Below are positions 24,186 to 38,175 of a stretch of 64,000 nt of DNA, one piece after another. The first letter of the stretch is position 1, and each line of letters begins with the position of its first letter. The position numbers and the translations under genes are program-made. The stretch comes from Brachyhypopomus gauderio (lineage: Eukaryota > Chordata > Actinopteri > Gymnotiformes > Hypopomidae). The stretch is from NCBI RefSeq assembly GCF_052324685.1, contig NC_135212.1:20873048-20937047 (forward strand). Reading direction: 5' to 3'. The notes below the pieces were generated by a model, which saw only the letters and a list, made by a program, of their open reading frames with translations, made no database searches and was not told where the DNA came from.

Positions 24186-26682
24186 CTGTTTTACGGAACC
24201 AGGGCTGGACAGTGAGCACAACAAAGACAGACATGCTTTTAAATCTGATAAATGTACATAATGTTTACCAGTTTACCAAGTCACACCAATGCAATTTATT
24301 TCACAAGTCACACTGTATCGAACATGCAGCATTATCAATACAGCTTTATACAAATATAACTGATCATGCACCATTGCATTTAAAAACCAAGCTGTACAAT
24401 TTCACCACACACTTACAAGCTGCCTTATCACTGGGTACAAATCGGATCTCTGTGATGACCTCATCTTCACTGTCATCATCACCTTCATCTTCACCTTCAT
24501 CATCCGGCGCTCTCTCTTGCATCTCGGCCTCGTTTTCATCTGCCGTTCAAGGTACTTCAAGTTAATATACAGAGCACCTCAAAAGGCAAGAGATGATTTC
24601 TGTGATAAGCTGTAATGTATATTTTATCTTATATGCCATTACTGATTTTAATTTTTTTAAATCGACAAAAAATAATATTGGCTAATCATCAAATGTAGTT
24701 CCAATGTAGTACTTGGGGCCCATTGCAATATAATGATTTTCAAGCATTTTTATATGAACTATAAATTTTAAGAGTTTGGGGTACTTATAGCAGTATTCTA
24801 AATGTGTCATTTTTAGACATTTGGAATGGAGCCATGGAGGTACTGGATCACTTTCCTGCCCCCGAAGCTGGCAAACGTTATATACGTGGCTAGAGGCCAG
24901 CAAATGCCACCAGGGCAGCCGGAGGAGGAGGAGGAGGAAGAGGAGGAGTCCTTCAGCCGGTCTGGGACACAGATAATGTCATGACGGAGTCCTGCAACCA
25001 GCTGGTTGTGCAGGAGACTTGGATGCACACTACTCAGCACACCGTGGTCGCTGCACCCTGGCTGGGACTGGGGCTGGGGGCTGGGACTGGGGGCTGGGGG
25101 CTGGGACTGGGGGCTGGGGGATGGGGACTGGGGGCTGGGGGCTGGGGGCTGGGGACTGGGGGCTGGGGGATGGGGACTGGGACATCCCTACTCTGCTGGG
25201 CTGCACACAAAAATGACCATACTACACATGCAATTGCTATGTGTAGGCGTGGTTTAGTGTCACAAGGTAATTTAGGTAGAAAGGTTTGAGCTCTGCATAA
25301 GAAACACTGGTAATATCAAACCTAAGGTAAAGCCTACAAACTGAGAGGCCTGTTTAGGGCGCTGTGTACAGAGCGAAAGCTTCAGTGGGCTCTGGAGCAG
25401 GAGCCCATAAGGCTACAGAGCAAACAAGGCCATTACAGAACATTCCCCTAACAGGCATGAGAAACAGCTTCTGATGGCAAACATAAGAAATAACTTATCA
25501 GTAGTGGATAAGTTTTAATGAGGTGAAAGTCTCTTTGTGAGTCTTTGGCCTTGGTAGAGAGACAACAAACCATACACAGAGTGATGGAGAGAACAACCTT
25601 ATCGTACAGGTGTTTGGTGATGCGAGTTGAGGTGGTACATTTCAGTGAGATATAACAAGGTCATACATCATACTGATGTCATACTTGCATAATGGTTGAA
25701 TCAATTTTGCAGAGACTGAATAATGTATGGTTTGGGTATAATTATAGAGATTTCATCACTCGTATATAAAAGATGATGAGGTAATTACATAATCACTTCT
25801 GAAAAAAAAATCCAGGGAACTAAAAAAATGACCACAGGGGTCACGAAAGGTGGCAGTTCATGGCAGTGGGAATGTGTCTGGATGAGGGTCATGCCGTTGC
25901 CATACCATACTGGTAGCTACAGACTGTACTTATATACAACCAGGGCCGGAGTGGGACACTTTTTCAGCCCGGGAGTTTCATGCCCAAATCCGGCCCAAAA
26001 TTATTTTTCCCTCCCAATCGGCCCAAACTAGAGACTGACATGAGTCGGCCCATCGGGAATCCTCCCGAATCTCCCGATTAGCCACTCCGGCTCTGTATAC
26101 AACTCTAGCAGTTGAGCACTAACAAGGCATGAGTGTCCCCTCCGTCTAGCTAGTGGCCCGGGGTACTCAATGTAATCTATACTGCAATTAACCTACATGT
26201 GTCTGTGTTTCAGCTCAGAGTATTGCTTTAGCTAGATTCCTTACCATCCAGTTTCTTGTTGACCATCACGTACAAATGCTCTTGAGGGTAGGCGCTTGGG
26301 TCTCGAGAAATTGCGTGGAGGCTGATGGAGGGGTAGTCCAGCGAGAACCCCATTCCTGACCCATCAAACCAAGACAGGTTCCTGCAAGTATGGGTTCGAT
26401 ACAGCTTCTCAATACACAAATGTGTAGCTTTATTATCGCACAAATATATTATCTGCTTACTTATATATTACCTATATAATGTCCAATTACTTTTAAGAAT
26501 ACAACTAATCAGAATTGTAATGATCCTAATCTACAGTGAGTTAGTTAGGTCATGATCACTCACGCCTCGGTGATGTAGAGCGTCCCCGCGCCCAGCCTCT
26601 TCCCACCCAACACAGCTGCGGTCTCGGCTTGCTCCAGCCGAACACCCTCGCTAGGAGGGGACAAACCTTTTAACAAAACCAT
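23449..26682 (-). CDS. clns1a: pICln, methylosome subunit and Sm-protein assembly chaperone
   Basis: Six exons join in frame to 244 residues (human 237): 26564-26682, 26245-26381, 24417-24539, 24014-24124, 23710-23883, 23449-23519. pICln binds PRMT5-WDR77 and holds Sm proteins in a ring-like intermediate before SMN-dependent snRNP assembly in the cytosol. The PH-like fold is recognisable in exon 2 ([20 protein letters not shown], then [14 protein letters not shown]). An acidic insert follows in exon 3, then [42 protein letters not shown] and the conserved acidic tail [13 protein letters not shown], which carries one extra Trp compared with human. The start at 26682 gives an N-terminus [10 protein letters not shown]. 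It lies in tandem downstream of rsf1, as in human. Confidence 0.95.
24132..24183. repeat. (CA)n microsatellite in clns1a intron 3
   Basis: About 25 CA dinucleotides, 8 bases upstream (in gene sense) of the exon-4 acceptor. On the transcript this is a (TG)n run next to the splice acceptor, an arrangement known to affect exon inclusion in some genes. Confidence 0.95.
25061..25191. repeat. G-rich minisatellite, GGGGGCTGGGACTG type, quadruplex-prone
   Basis: A tandem of short units GGGGCT, GGGACT and GGGGAT gives more than fifteen runs of three or more G in 130 bases on the plus strand. It lies in clns1a intron 2, so the G-rich strand is the template strand and the RNA is C-rich. It is a strong candidate for several adjacent G-quadruplexes. 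Confidence 0.9.
25941..26095. mobile_element. hAT-type MITE, 155 bp, copy 1 (in clns1a intron 2)
   Basis: The ends are CAGGGCCGGAGTGG and CCACTCCGGCTCTG, inverted. The flanks TATACAAC at 25933-25940 and 26096-26103 are identical. A second copy of the same length and about 90 percent identity by eye sits at 56160-56314, which confirms both borders independently. Confidence 0.92.
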
Positions 26683-27184
26683 AGTGCGAGTAACCAGGGT
26701 TCAGAGACGCGGATGGGGAGGTCACCTGCCCAGGTGGGGCCCGACAGCGGGGTTATGTGGATTAATACGGCCGCACACCTGATGTGTGTGATGCTAAAGT
26801 AACGGCTACGCTACTGAGCTAGCTGGCTATGCTAGCGAAGACAACTCCAGCTTCCGGTCTCCGCGCAGTGATAGCAAACTCGGTCAACGAGACGCTTTGT
26901 TCTTGTGTTTCAAACGGCCACAACAATACTTTATTTAGTCTAACAATACTTTAGTTTCCATACACGCCGCACGAGACAATTACTGCGATTTTGACACGGG
27001 GGGAGAGGGGACAACAGAGCCGTGCGTGTGGGATGCCACCGCCGCCCTGCGGTCCGGAGGCAGTACTGCAGGCCACCAAGTCGAATAACCCATGTGGAGG
27101 GGTTTTTTTCTACGTTTTCTGGTAAAATCTTGGCTAGCTGTAATAAAAGCAGAGCCCCCTTTTCACAGAAATGTATTTGTCAAG
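26683..27184 (-). promoter_or_regulatory. Probable clns1a promoter and 5' leader
   Basis: The 500 bases between the likely rsf1 3' end and the clns1a ATG are CpG-richer than their surroundings and contain clusters of GCTAGC-type words common in fish promoters. No TATA box is visible. The exact start site cannot be read. Confidence 0.35.
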
Positions 27185-27190
27185 TTTATT
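27185..27190 (-). terminator. Candidate distal rsf1 polyadenylation signal
   Basis: AATAAA on the minus strand just before the clns1a promoter region. It would give rsf1 a 3' UTR of about 1.3 kb covering 27.2-28.45 kb, which otherwise holds no gene. Several other AATAAA hexamers on this strand (for example near 27.87 and 28.21 kb) are equally possible. Confidence 0.35.
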
Positions 27191-28451
27191 TATGTTTTGG
27201 TTGTTTTCTTTAGGTATGGAGACTGAACATTAACAGTAAAACATGTAACAGTTGAATATTTTTTCACAATCGTCCTTTTACAGCGAAGGCCACTTTCAGT
27301 ACGACTGACACTAGTGGATTAATTTCGCATACGGGACTTGTAGCGTATACTTGGAATGGATTAGTAGTGTCTCATTTGAATTAGACTCACAGAGATCGGG
27401 CGCAACCTTGAGTGAACTGGGATAAACGACACTTTCTTTAAAGTGCTTTTGAAAGAGAGTCGAAACCTTCAGCGCAGAACGAAAGCTGCGAATAGTGCCG
27501 GGACATCTGGTACAATCAAAGGTGCTTTGACAAGTGCATTCAGCTCTAGAAAAGTTTTTTGAGGGGAGGGGGTGTATTTTTTTAGTTCAGCCCCAGGGCA
27601 AGTGTACAGGCACATTATATATGGTTAAAAACACACACATACAACCAATGCAACTACATAATCACATATTTTGGGCAAACAAAGTTCAAAGTGTACACTA
27701 TCGTAAATGAACAAATACATCCTTTTAGGAATGAGATATAATCCTTTTGAAGAGTTGTAAGACTTAAGCATGTTAAGCGAGTTAGAATGAAGTGGTTAAA
27801 ATGTGTAAGTAAACCATAAAGCTATCAAATTTCCTTCCACTAAATTCTGTGCCTTAATATAAGTCGTGGCACTTTATTTCTTTTGTGATGGCAAAACGTC
27901 AGTACAGTTAGTTTCTGATTGAATGAATGTATGGACAAAACATTAAGGGCTGGCATTAAGGAATATTATTCAAGATTAGCAAAATTTCAAACTGTTGAAC
28001 AGATTTACCATAGAGCCTTTCTTTCATATAAAAACTTTTTTACAGAGAAAACTAAAAACATCTCTAAAACACCAATTTAAAATTTCGCTAACATACAAGC
28101 TGAAGATGTACAGTGCAAAGTGTCTCTACAGGAAAAAACAAGCCTGTTATACAGATGACATTACTGGCCTTAAAATGACATAGTGCTTTACTGTCAGAGG
28201 AACAACTATAGTATGTTTATTACTGAGACCCTGTTCCCAACCTGAATGTGCATGCTGTTGAATGGTAAATACAAACTACAGTGCATTCAGACACCACATG
28301 AGGAAACATCATAGCATTCCTCTGGAAGCTTGCATTGGTCCAGTACGCCCAAAAACCAGGAGATTACGGTGACTGACATGGGACTTCCACTCAGGATGTG
28401 GGCGCTGGTGAAAGGCAATGAGGAAAATAATATATTAATTTATTCAGCACA

Positions 28452-30475
28452 TCACGATAACTGTTCACTGTCAAAAACAAAGTTAACAAAGTCTGTGTCC
28501 GCAGTGAGGTCATCCTCGTCCTCATCTTCATCCTGAGCTGTGGGCCTCAGAGGGACCAGGCCATTATGCCTGCTGGGGCCGTGAATCACGTTGCCATTTC
28601 TGCCCATATGCTTTGGCAACGAGTCCTCCGAGCCTCTAGGGGGCCCACTGAAGTCTGTGATGCCACCGGTCTTCTTCCCATGTACGTTTCTCATTGGCCT
28701 TTTCTCAGCCTCAGCCTCATCTTCCTCCTCGTCCGTCTCTATGCGGTTCAGTCTCTTGCGGACTGGCCGCTCTTCCTCCTCGGACTCGTCGGTGTCTCCG
28801 TCTTCATCCGATTCTTCCTCCTCGCCATCCTCAGTCGAGCTCCTTTGTGGTTTCAGTTTTAGCAGTTTGTGCCTCTGCCTGGAGTCCTCCTGAACAGACT
28901 CCCTCTTCCTGCCCCTCCGTCTCCTCACAGCTGCCTCCTCCTCCGGCTCCGAGTCCTTGGAGAAAGCTGATGCTACAATAAAATATACACAATCATAAAA
29001 AACATATAAGACAATGAATCCTCAGCAGACTTGCATTTAAACTACAAGTGAGACTACTTAATGATGTAAACAATCTTGTGTTATCCAAACCAATCAAAGA
29101 CGCCACCAGGGGGAGTTCGACAGGACTGCTCTGTGAAGAATTTGCGGGATGGTGGACAGCTAAGTGTAGATAAGAGTCCAGGAGATGACTGACCCTCACT
29201 GTTTGAGCTGGATAGCCTGCGCCTTCGCACGTGTTGAGGGGTTTTCCGTTCTGAGGTCTTCTGCGACCCCTCGGACTCCGACGTCTCACAGTAGTTGATC
29301 TGGGCGGTGTGGCTCCGCCGTGACCTCCTCCTCCTCACGTCCACGTCGCTGTCGCTGAACTCACTGGAGCCCTCCGTTTCTGCAGGGGGGAGGGGGAGGA
29401 CTTCTGGACTCAGTGCCTCACAGCAGTTCACATAGCGTTAAATGTTTGGTGTTCCAGCTAATAATAATAATACACAAGATTTACAGACCCATCTCCTCTT
29501 CCTCTTCCTCCTCTGAATCAATCAGCTCATCCTCCGAAGAGCCTCGCTGTCGTCGGGACGTTCTGTGCGAGCTCCTCCTGGTCCGTGGCGTGCGTCCGTT
29601 CCTGGGCGCTCTCCGGGCCGGAGGCAGGCGACCCACGCCACTGGCCACACTGGCCGAGTCACTCCCGTCCCAAGAGGCAGCATCTGCTTCGCTGGCCGCG
29701 TCGTCCCCCGAGACCACAAAGTCTTCCTCCTCCATGCTGGGTTCATGCAAGAGTGCAGAATTAAGGTAATTATGTGTGAAATAATAATGTGTGCTGAAGT
29801 TTTAACATGCCGTTACTACACAGAGCCACATTCTTTAATCCCCCCATACTCAAATAGCGGCTCGCGGGCCTTTTTAGGCCCATTGGGCATCTGTTTCTGG
29901 CCCACGAGCTGTTTTGAAAAGTTTTTTTTTAGGATTTCTTTTTCAATCTCGATATCCACTCTTATTTTTAAATCGTGCACCGCGATCTCAAGATGAGGCT
30001 GGGGATTGCCTCCATGGCAACAATAAACAGATAGCAGCAGCAGCAACACGTTTACCGACCGGAGCAATAATGACATGCCCGAAATTTTTGTTTTCTGAAC
30101 AATCAACATTTTGCTGGAGTGGGCACCATGGTGAGGGAAACGTCAACGTCAAACGTCACCTGTCGCTGAGCTGGAACTCGTCTTCGCTCTCGTCCTCGTC
30201 CTGGGTGCTGTCGCTGTCCAGGTCGTTGAGTCTCCTGCGGCGCTTGCGTTTGCGAGGTGTGGGGGCTTTGGCCGGCCGCCGGTTCTCTTTGCCGCCCTCG
30301 TTCCCACGCTGCCCTGTGATGGTGGCCATGTCCTTGCCACGGCCCACGCCTAAAGCAAACGACAGCGAACACCGTGAACGCGTACGCTCACGCAAATACG
30401 CACACACATGTACACAAACACATGTAGGCATACACACATGAACGAGCACACACACACGGACACGCTCGCACGGAC

Positions 30476-30509
<34 letters not shown>

Positions 30510-33500
30510 GTTTACCTGCTCCTTCTGAATTCTGTACATCCTCTTCTATTGCTTCATCGATGGCTTCATCAAAGTCATCAAACCTGGTAAGTGATGATCA
30601 GTGTAAGTACACTCATGAACAATAACCCCCTGACACTAGAGTTGTGCTGCTGGGGCGGAGCACCTGTAACTGATGGACTTCCTCTTCCGTGTGGATCTCC
30701 TCTCCATGCTCTTATTCTTCTTTGCATCTTTCTTCTTTTCTTGCTTTCCATCCTCAGGATCAGCATACTGACGAGATGAAGGGGAGAGCTCATTATAAAC
30801 GAGGCTAACGAAAGAGCTTTAAAATACACAATAACCTCATTTGTTTGTGCTTTATTTTTCTGTGTCAGAACTTCAATTACGTAATTGGAAAAAATCTGAT
30901 CTACAGTGAGATTTAGTTTCATTTTGATGGACTTGCCGGATTGGGTATGATGTTCTCCACGCTGATACCCACATACACCAGACGCTCTCTCCTGCACACA
31001 CACACAGGAGTGAGCCTTTTAGGTGAAAGGGCCAAAACATGAGAAATACAGCCAGTGTATGTAGAAGTACCCCCCCCCACACACACACACACACACACCT
31101 CCTCTCAGCTCTCTCCCGTTTCTTCAGAGCCGTGTCCAGATTCTGCAGCTGCTCCTCCAGCCTCTCACACAACAGCTTCTGTACACCACAGAACACAGAT
31201 GTTCAAACCCCATGTGTGACACCCCCCCCCCCAACTCCTCAGCTAGTGGGCACACGGGGGACTGTGGAACGTAAGGGGTGGCACTCACATGCTGGCAGGG
31301 AGGGCAGAACCACTCCCCGTCTGGGATGATCATGAGGGGGGGGCGCAGACACGCCGTGTGGTAGCCACTGTCACACAGGTCACACAGGAGAATCTGTCGA
31401 ACAAAAGAAAGATCAATCCATTTGACCAAAGGCTACGTGAACAGGACATCTACATGTAACCTTCCCGACGAGCACCTGGCCAGGGTCTGTAAATGCGTGA
31501 GGGGGAGCCAGGCAGGCGTGTGGGGTAAAGAACGTTTGAGCCTCACCAGCTCCGGGTGGTTGGGGAGGCCACAGTGTTTACACGCGTCCTCGGGCGGTAG
31601 CTCGTCCGAGCGCTCCGACTCCGAGCCGCTCTTGTCTTCGTCTCTCTCCGTGTTGTTCCCTCCTGGACCGTCTGCCTCCGGACCCCCTTCGGTTTTGCGA
31701 CTTTTCGACCGCGTTTTCGACCAACGGGGTCTCCTGTGTCGTCGTTTGCCCTAGAACACGAATGAGAGAAAAACGTTTATACAGATGGATGTACTATGGA
31801 AGGAGGATTCTGCAGTGCATCCTGATGCGATTTGCTCGTCCTTTACCCTAGCGGCTTTGGCTTGTCCATCCGAGTCGCTTTTCTTGTGGATGTCCCTCTT
31901 GTGTAGCGCTTTCTCCATTTCATGACCTTCGTGCTCTTCCCCCTCACACGCTGTAGGGGGCGCTGGCTGTTTCCTCTCCTGCTTCCTGTCCTGGATCTCC
32001 GCCAGCTTGGGACTGGGCTTGCAGATTCGTGCGGACCTGCGGAGTGAGCGCCTGTCTCCGGGCTGCGAGTCCGCTCTGTCCCGCTCCCTCTGCCGTTCCC
32101 TCTCCAGCTGGAGCTCGGGTGTCCGCCTGTGCAGCGGGATTTTGATCTTCAGACGGATGCCCTCCTTCTGCAGCTCCGACGACACCTCGTCGTTGTCGTC
32201 ATTGGCCGCCGGGTCATGGGGCGCCCTGTTGCGGTCCTCCCCCGCCTGCCCCTTGGCCTTCTCCGATCGCCTCTTTCTTGAAGACTTTGCCGCTCTTCCT
32301 CCGTTGTCTTCCTCGGCTTTGAGGCCGTCCGGTGCCTCGTCTGCCGCTCTGTCCAATAACGTCGCCGTCTTACCCTTCCGCAATCCAGCGGTGTCCTCCC
32401 TTCCACCGTCTTCTTCCGCCTTCCCGACGGAAGAGGAGACAATTTCCTGCGTGCCCTGTCCCTTAGCTGAGCCCCGTCCAACCAGACCGGGCCGTATAAC
32501 GGACTTTACTTCGCCATGCTTTTGTTCACCGTCCACTGGCTTGGGTAGAATGGGATGGAGAGCGTCATCGCCCTCGGCAGTGATCCTGGGCTTCCGAACC
32601 AAGACCGACTGCCTTATGCCCTCAGTGGGTGTCCCCTCAGCAGGGAAGATAGCGTCTCCATGCAGTCCGTTTCTGTCCTTTGTTGGCGTGCTGTTGGGCT
32701 CGGGGAGTCCGGACTTCCTCTCGATGGGGCCCATGATCACTCCTGTTCCCACATAGGGCTCTCTCAGCTCGTTTTTGTTAAGGTCAGCAGTCCTGACCTT
32801 CTCCTGGACCAACTCGCCGCACGGCACCCGAGGGCTTTCTGTGCCCGTGCCAGAGGAGGCGGGGGTCATCATCATCTTCTCTCCGGCCCTGCCAGTCAGC
32901 TGACTTTCGGGCACAGACACTGCCGGGTTGCGAACGATGATACTCCCGGCGCTCACGTTAGCGTCACTGCCAATGTTGTTGTGGTTACCGTTGCCGTAAT
33001 GGCCGCCGTCGTAGCCCCCGCTCCTCTTCAATTCTCTCTTTTTCAGGGGGATCTTAGCCTGCTGGTCACTCCTCAGCAACCTCTCCATGGCGTCGGCCGC
33101 CTGTTCTTTCTTCTCCTTGTTTGCTGGAAGCTCATGCTTCATGGAGCCCGGCGCCATGACGACAGACACCGCGTTCCAGTGGCGGGGAGAATCCTTTGGC
33201 TCGTCCTTGATGAGGCTTTTAATGGTGCTGACTCGGTTGTCTATAACGGGGGTTTGTTCGAGCCGGGGTTTTTCTGTGCCAGCGGCCTTCACGTCAGACT
33301 CTTCCTTTGGCTCTTGCTGTAGTTTAAGAGGGACGGATGATCTTTGATGCTGAGCGCTTTCATTCGCGCACGGACTCTCTTCTTTGACGGGGTCGGCGGA
33401 GGTGATGTCGGCCTTGCTTGCCTGCTTGGCGATCTCTTCTGAACTCTTCACTTCGTCCGCCTTCTTTTCATGCTTGATCTCGCCTCGTGGATTTGCGTCG

Positions 33501-36118
33501 ACTAAATTCACAACAGATATGAATTAGAAACGCTATGTGGGTTGTAAGAAAACAATGAACAAAAACCGAGCAGCCTTCCTAACCCCAGGCTAGTGCAGTA
33601 AGTGTGGTTAAACACAAAACGAGGATGGTGTAAGGTTCAGTTTGTGTGGTAAAGCAGTGTGGTAAAGCAGTGCACACTGTATGGGTTTTATTACCACTGG
33701 GGCAGATTTCCTGCCTCTTGCCCCTCTCCTCTGCTTCAGGGCTGCCGCACGTGCCGTCTTGCCGTTGCTGGTCTTTAATTGCTGGGTCAATCTTGGATTT
33801 AAGCAGCTCCAAAATGTCTGCTAGATCATTCCGGGTCCTGTGTTGAGACAAACGGCACTGCTCTGCTAACAACCCAGTTTGTTGTGTAGATAAATAATAT
33901 ACTGGGCTATAAGAATGAAAGCTTCAAGTTAAAGTGCAAACTTCAGTAGTCCAATTTACCACGTAATAGTGATTATTAACCCTTTTCAAAAGGGGGGATG
34001 AATATTTTACTTACGTATAAAACAGGACATTTGGTCAAATGGGAACCTTTGACCTCAGTGTCTTTTAACACTCATATTGTGAATTCAGTAACCTGTCAAA
34101 GGTCCAGACTGCTACATCTTCACCGCTCACCTGACTATGCACTTCCAAGAGGAGCCGTCTAAATCGTCCTGCTCCTCCACATAGACCCGCACGTTCTGAT
34201 CCTGGTCCAGCTGGAACCAGTACAACAGGCCTTCTCTGTCCCTACCAATGGGCTGGAGACGCATCTGCTCTGGGTCTTCCTCATTCACCGCAGTCTTAAA
34301 CTTCAGGTTGTCATCAAACTGGCATTCACACAAATACTAAAAAAATATAACACAATGCAAACAGGTAAACAAATAAAAAGAAAACAAAATGAACAATAAA
34401 AATGTCCATGTAATGCAGTAAATGTTTAATTACATATTAACTAAAGCAAAATAAACGCACAAATACAACCCTGTGTTTTAATAACTCTGTGTTTAACCCC
34501 GTGTTTTCTCTGTTACAATGCTTCATTTGTACTTAATGTAATAACATCCTCCACTTATCGGATATATCGTAAATAATTCATAGCAACTATAACAACAGTA
34601 GTTGCAAGTGAAAGGTGTAGAATGTGATGAGCAGTGAGAGCGGCTGTCCAGACGCGGACACCTTAAGGAGATCAGTCTTGCACTCAGTGGACATCTCTGG
34701 GTAGCCTTTCCTCTCCAACTCCCACGCCCAGGTACTGTTGAACTCCTGACACACCTGGGTTAAGAGTAAAGAAAGGGGTGTCGGATAGCTCTGCCTTCAT
34801 TAGTGCCAACATTACATATGGGATACCCGACACACAGACAACATATCTACTGCACCTCTTAACGGTATGAATTTTGACAGTGCTGGTTGGGTACAGGAAG
34901 TAAATACAGAATTTACCTTGACAAGATACTTTTCCCATCTGTCTGGTGTAACTGACTTGCCAAGTTTGCGCAGTAATTTGACGTGAAGCTCAATAAGAGG
35001 TTGTGGAACTACGATGTCCAAGACAGAAATAGACAATATGAATAACGCATTAATAATGAGCCTATAACAACTTTTAAAAAGTGAACTGACATTGTTCACT
35101 GTGTTCAGCACAGGGATTTAGATAATACTGCAAAAGAAGCAAACAGATAATCTACTGATAAATTTGTGTAGAAGGGTGAATGATTTCTCATCTAGACTAT
35201 AATTATAATCTAATCTATATATATAATATAATATAGACAAAGAGATCAGGTGGAAAAATAAATACGATAAAATGCATTAGAAACCATTTTCAACAGACAA
35301 TGCTGTCGACTTTATTGAGCCATATTATTAGAACAACAATTAATGGAAAACCATAGGATCCCCCCGCCCCCGAAAAGGAAGTTTGACAGAAAGTTCTGCG
35401 CATGCGCACTACATTAGCTAGGCTCGTTCCATTCGTCAAAATGTTGTTAAACAGAACGTAAACATCAGCCCGGTTAACGTAAAATAATCGGCGTTTAAAA
35501 AATAAAAACGCAAAACACCGTTACGCTCACAATAACATATGTCCACTATAACGACGACGATCCAGGCAATGGACGTTACCGTGTAGTGAAGCACATTTTA
35601 GTGTACATTTTTTCACGGGTAAGCGGTAAAACAAGGGACAGCGGACCCAATGGAAAATAACACCTGACAGTTAGCTAGCAGGCTAAGCAGCTAGAATACA
35701 CCCGCGCGCTCAGGGTGTGAAAAACCTGGAGAAAAGCCTCAAGGCGCCAGCTGACAGTTACTCCACACTAATACTCTGCTGAAGCCCACTACACATAATG
35801 TACTGAGGGTGATAGATATGCGGGGTTTACTCCATCTTAACCTCCTGGTGTCGTGGGTTTCACAGCTAGCTAGGTAGGCAGACACTAGCCTGCTAGCCGT
35901 GAGGAGTAGCACGGTGGTGATGGAGACCCTCTACCCCACCGTCGCAGGAGTTATCCCGCCTCACCTGACGACGTCTCCTGCAGGTACCGCTCCATCTGTG
36001 GGAACGTTAGCTCCGGGAGGTCCAAGGCGGCGCCGTATCGCTCCAAAAAGGAACAAACCACGGCGAAGCTCGGACACGAACCCGGGGAAAGACCCGTTGA
36101 AGCCACCGGAGCAGCCAT
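28452..36118 (-). CDS. rsf1: Remodeling and spacing factor 1 (histone-binding subunit of RSF complex)
   Basis: Sixteen exons, as in human, join in frame to 1367 residues (human 1441): 35965-36118, 34917-35008, 34662-34754, 34131-34336, 33695-33837, 31847-33501, 31547-31750, 31289-31393, 31099-31178, 30937-30991, 30664-30767, 30516-30583, 30160-30349, 29489-29736, 29194-29379, 28452-28972. With the ISWI ATPase SMARCA5, RSF1 spaces nucleosomes in the nucleus. The N-terminal DDT/WHIM-type region covers residues about 15-210 (VVCSFLERYGAALDLPEL, LQPIGRDREGLLYW). The large exon 6 is Lys/Glu-rich and poorly conserved. A C4HC3 PHD finger spans exons 7-8 (CKHCGLPNHPEL, LLCDLCDSGYHTACL, WFCPPCQH, about residues 836-884). 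The C-terminus is acidic/basic and ends FDSEQLS. The intron after exon 10 appears to use a GC donor. Teleosts often have two rsf1 paralogs; I cannot tell which this is. Confidence 0.95.
29848..30100. repeat. Possible decayed interspersed repeat in rsf1 intron 13
   Basis: The stretch begins with GCGGCTCGCGGGCC and GGCCCACGAGCTG words typical of old hAT elements. No clean ends or target duplication can be read. Confidence 0.3.
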
Positions 36119-37775
<1,657 letters not shown>

Positions 37776-37981
37776 AGATGCTCCAGCCACACACACAGTA
37801 CCAGTGCCTTAAATTTAAGTTAATTTAATAATAGTTATTTAATATTTCACGGGCACAAGGACAAAAACCTAAAAAAAAAAAGCTGCCAAAAAAGGTATAT
37901 GGTTTTCCTTTGTTATTGAAGAAAAACGCTATTAAATGTTTGAAGTATTCCTAAAAGTAACCCTTTAATTCAATGCAAGTG

Positions 37982-37987
37982 TTTATT
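37982..37987 (-). terminator. Candidate ints4 polyadenylation signal
   Basis: AATAAA on the minus strand about 190 bases past the ints4 stop. It lies inside the aamdc 3' UTR, so the two transcripts would overlap tail to tail. Confidence 0.5.
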
Positions 37988-38072
37988 TAAATGTAAAACT
38001 ACAGATGATGGAATCATTATTACTTCCGTATTATTATTCCGTAGTATTATTTCCGTTTTTGTTTTTGAAAAA

Positions 38073-38078
38073 AATAAA
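38073..38078 (+). terminator. Candidate aamdc polyadenylation signal
   Basis: AATAAA about 300 bases past the aamdc stop and only about 100 bases before the ints4 stop codon on the other strand. Confidence 0.65.
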
Positions 38079-38175
38079 GCACTGTTAAAGAAACAAAAAC
38101 TGATTAGTTCAGTAGTCTTTGCCTTTGTGGAACACACGGTTCCCGTGTTGTTTCCTTGTTCCTTCCTGTCCTGGG

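Noticed and set aside
32007-33347. Long plus-strand open frames (up to 255 codons) opposite rsf1 exon 6
   Set aside because: They are antisense shadows of the GC-rich, Lys/Glu-rich rsf1 exon, with no support of their own.
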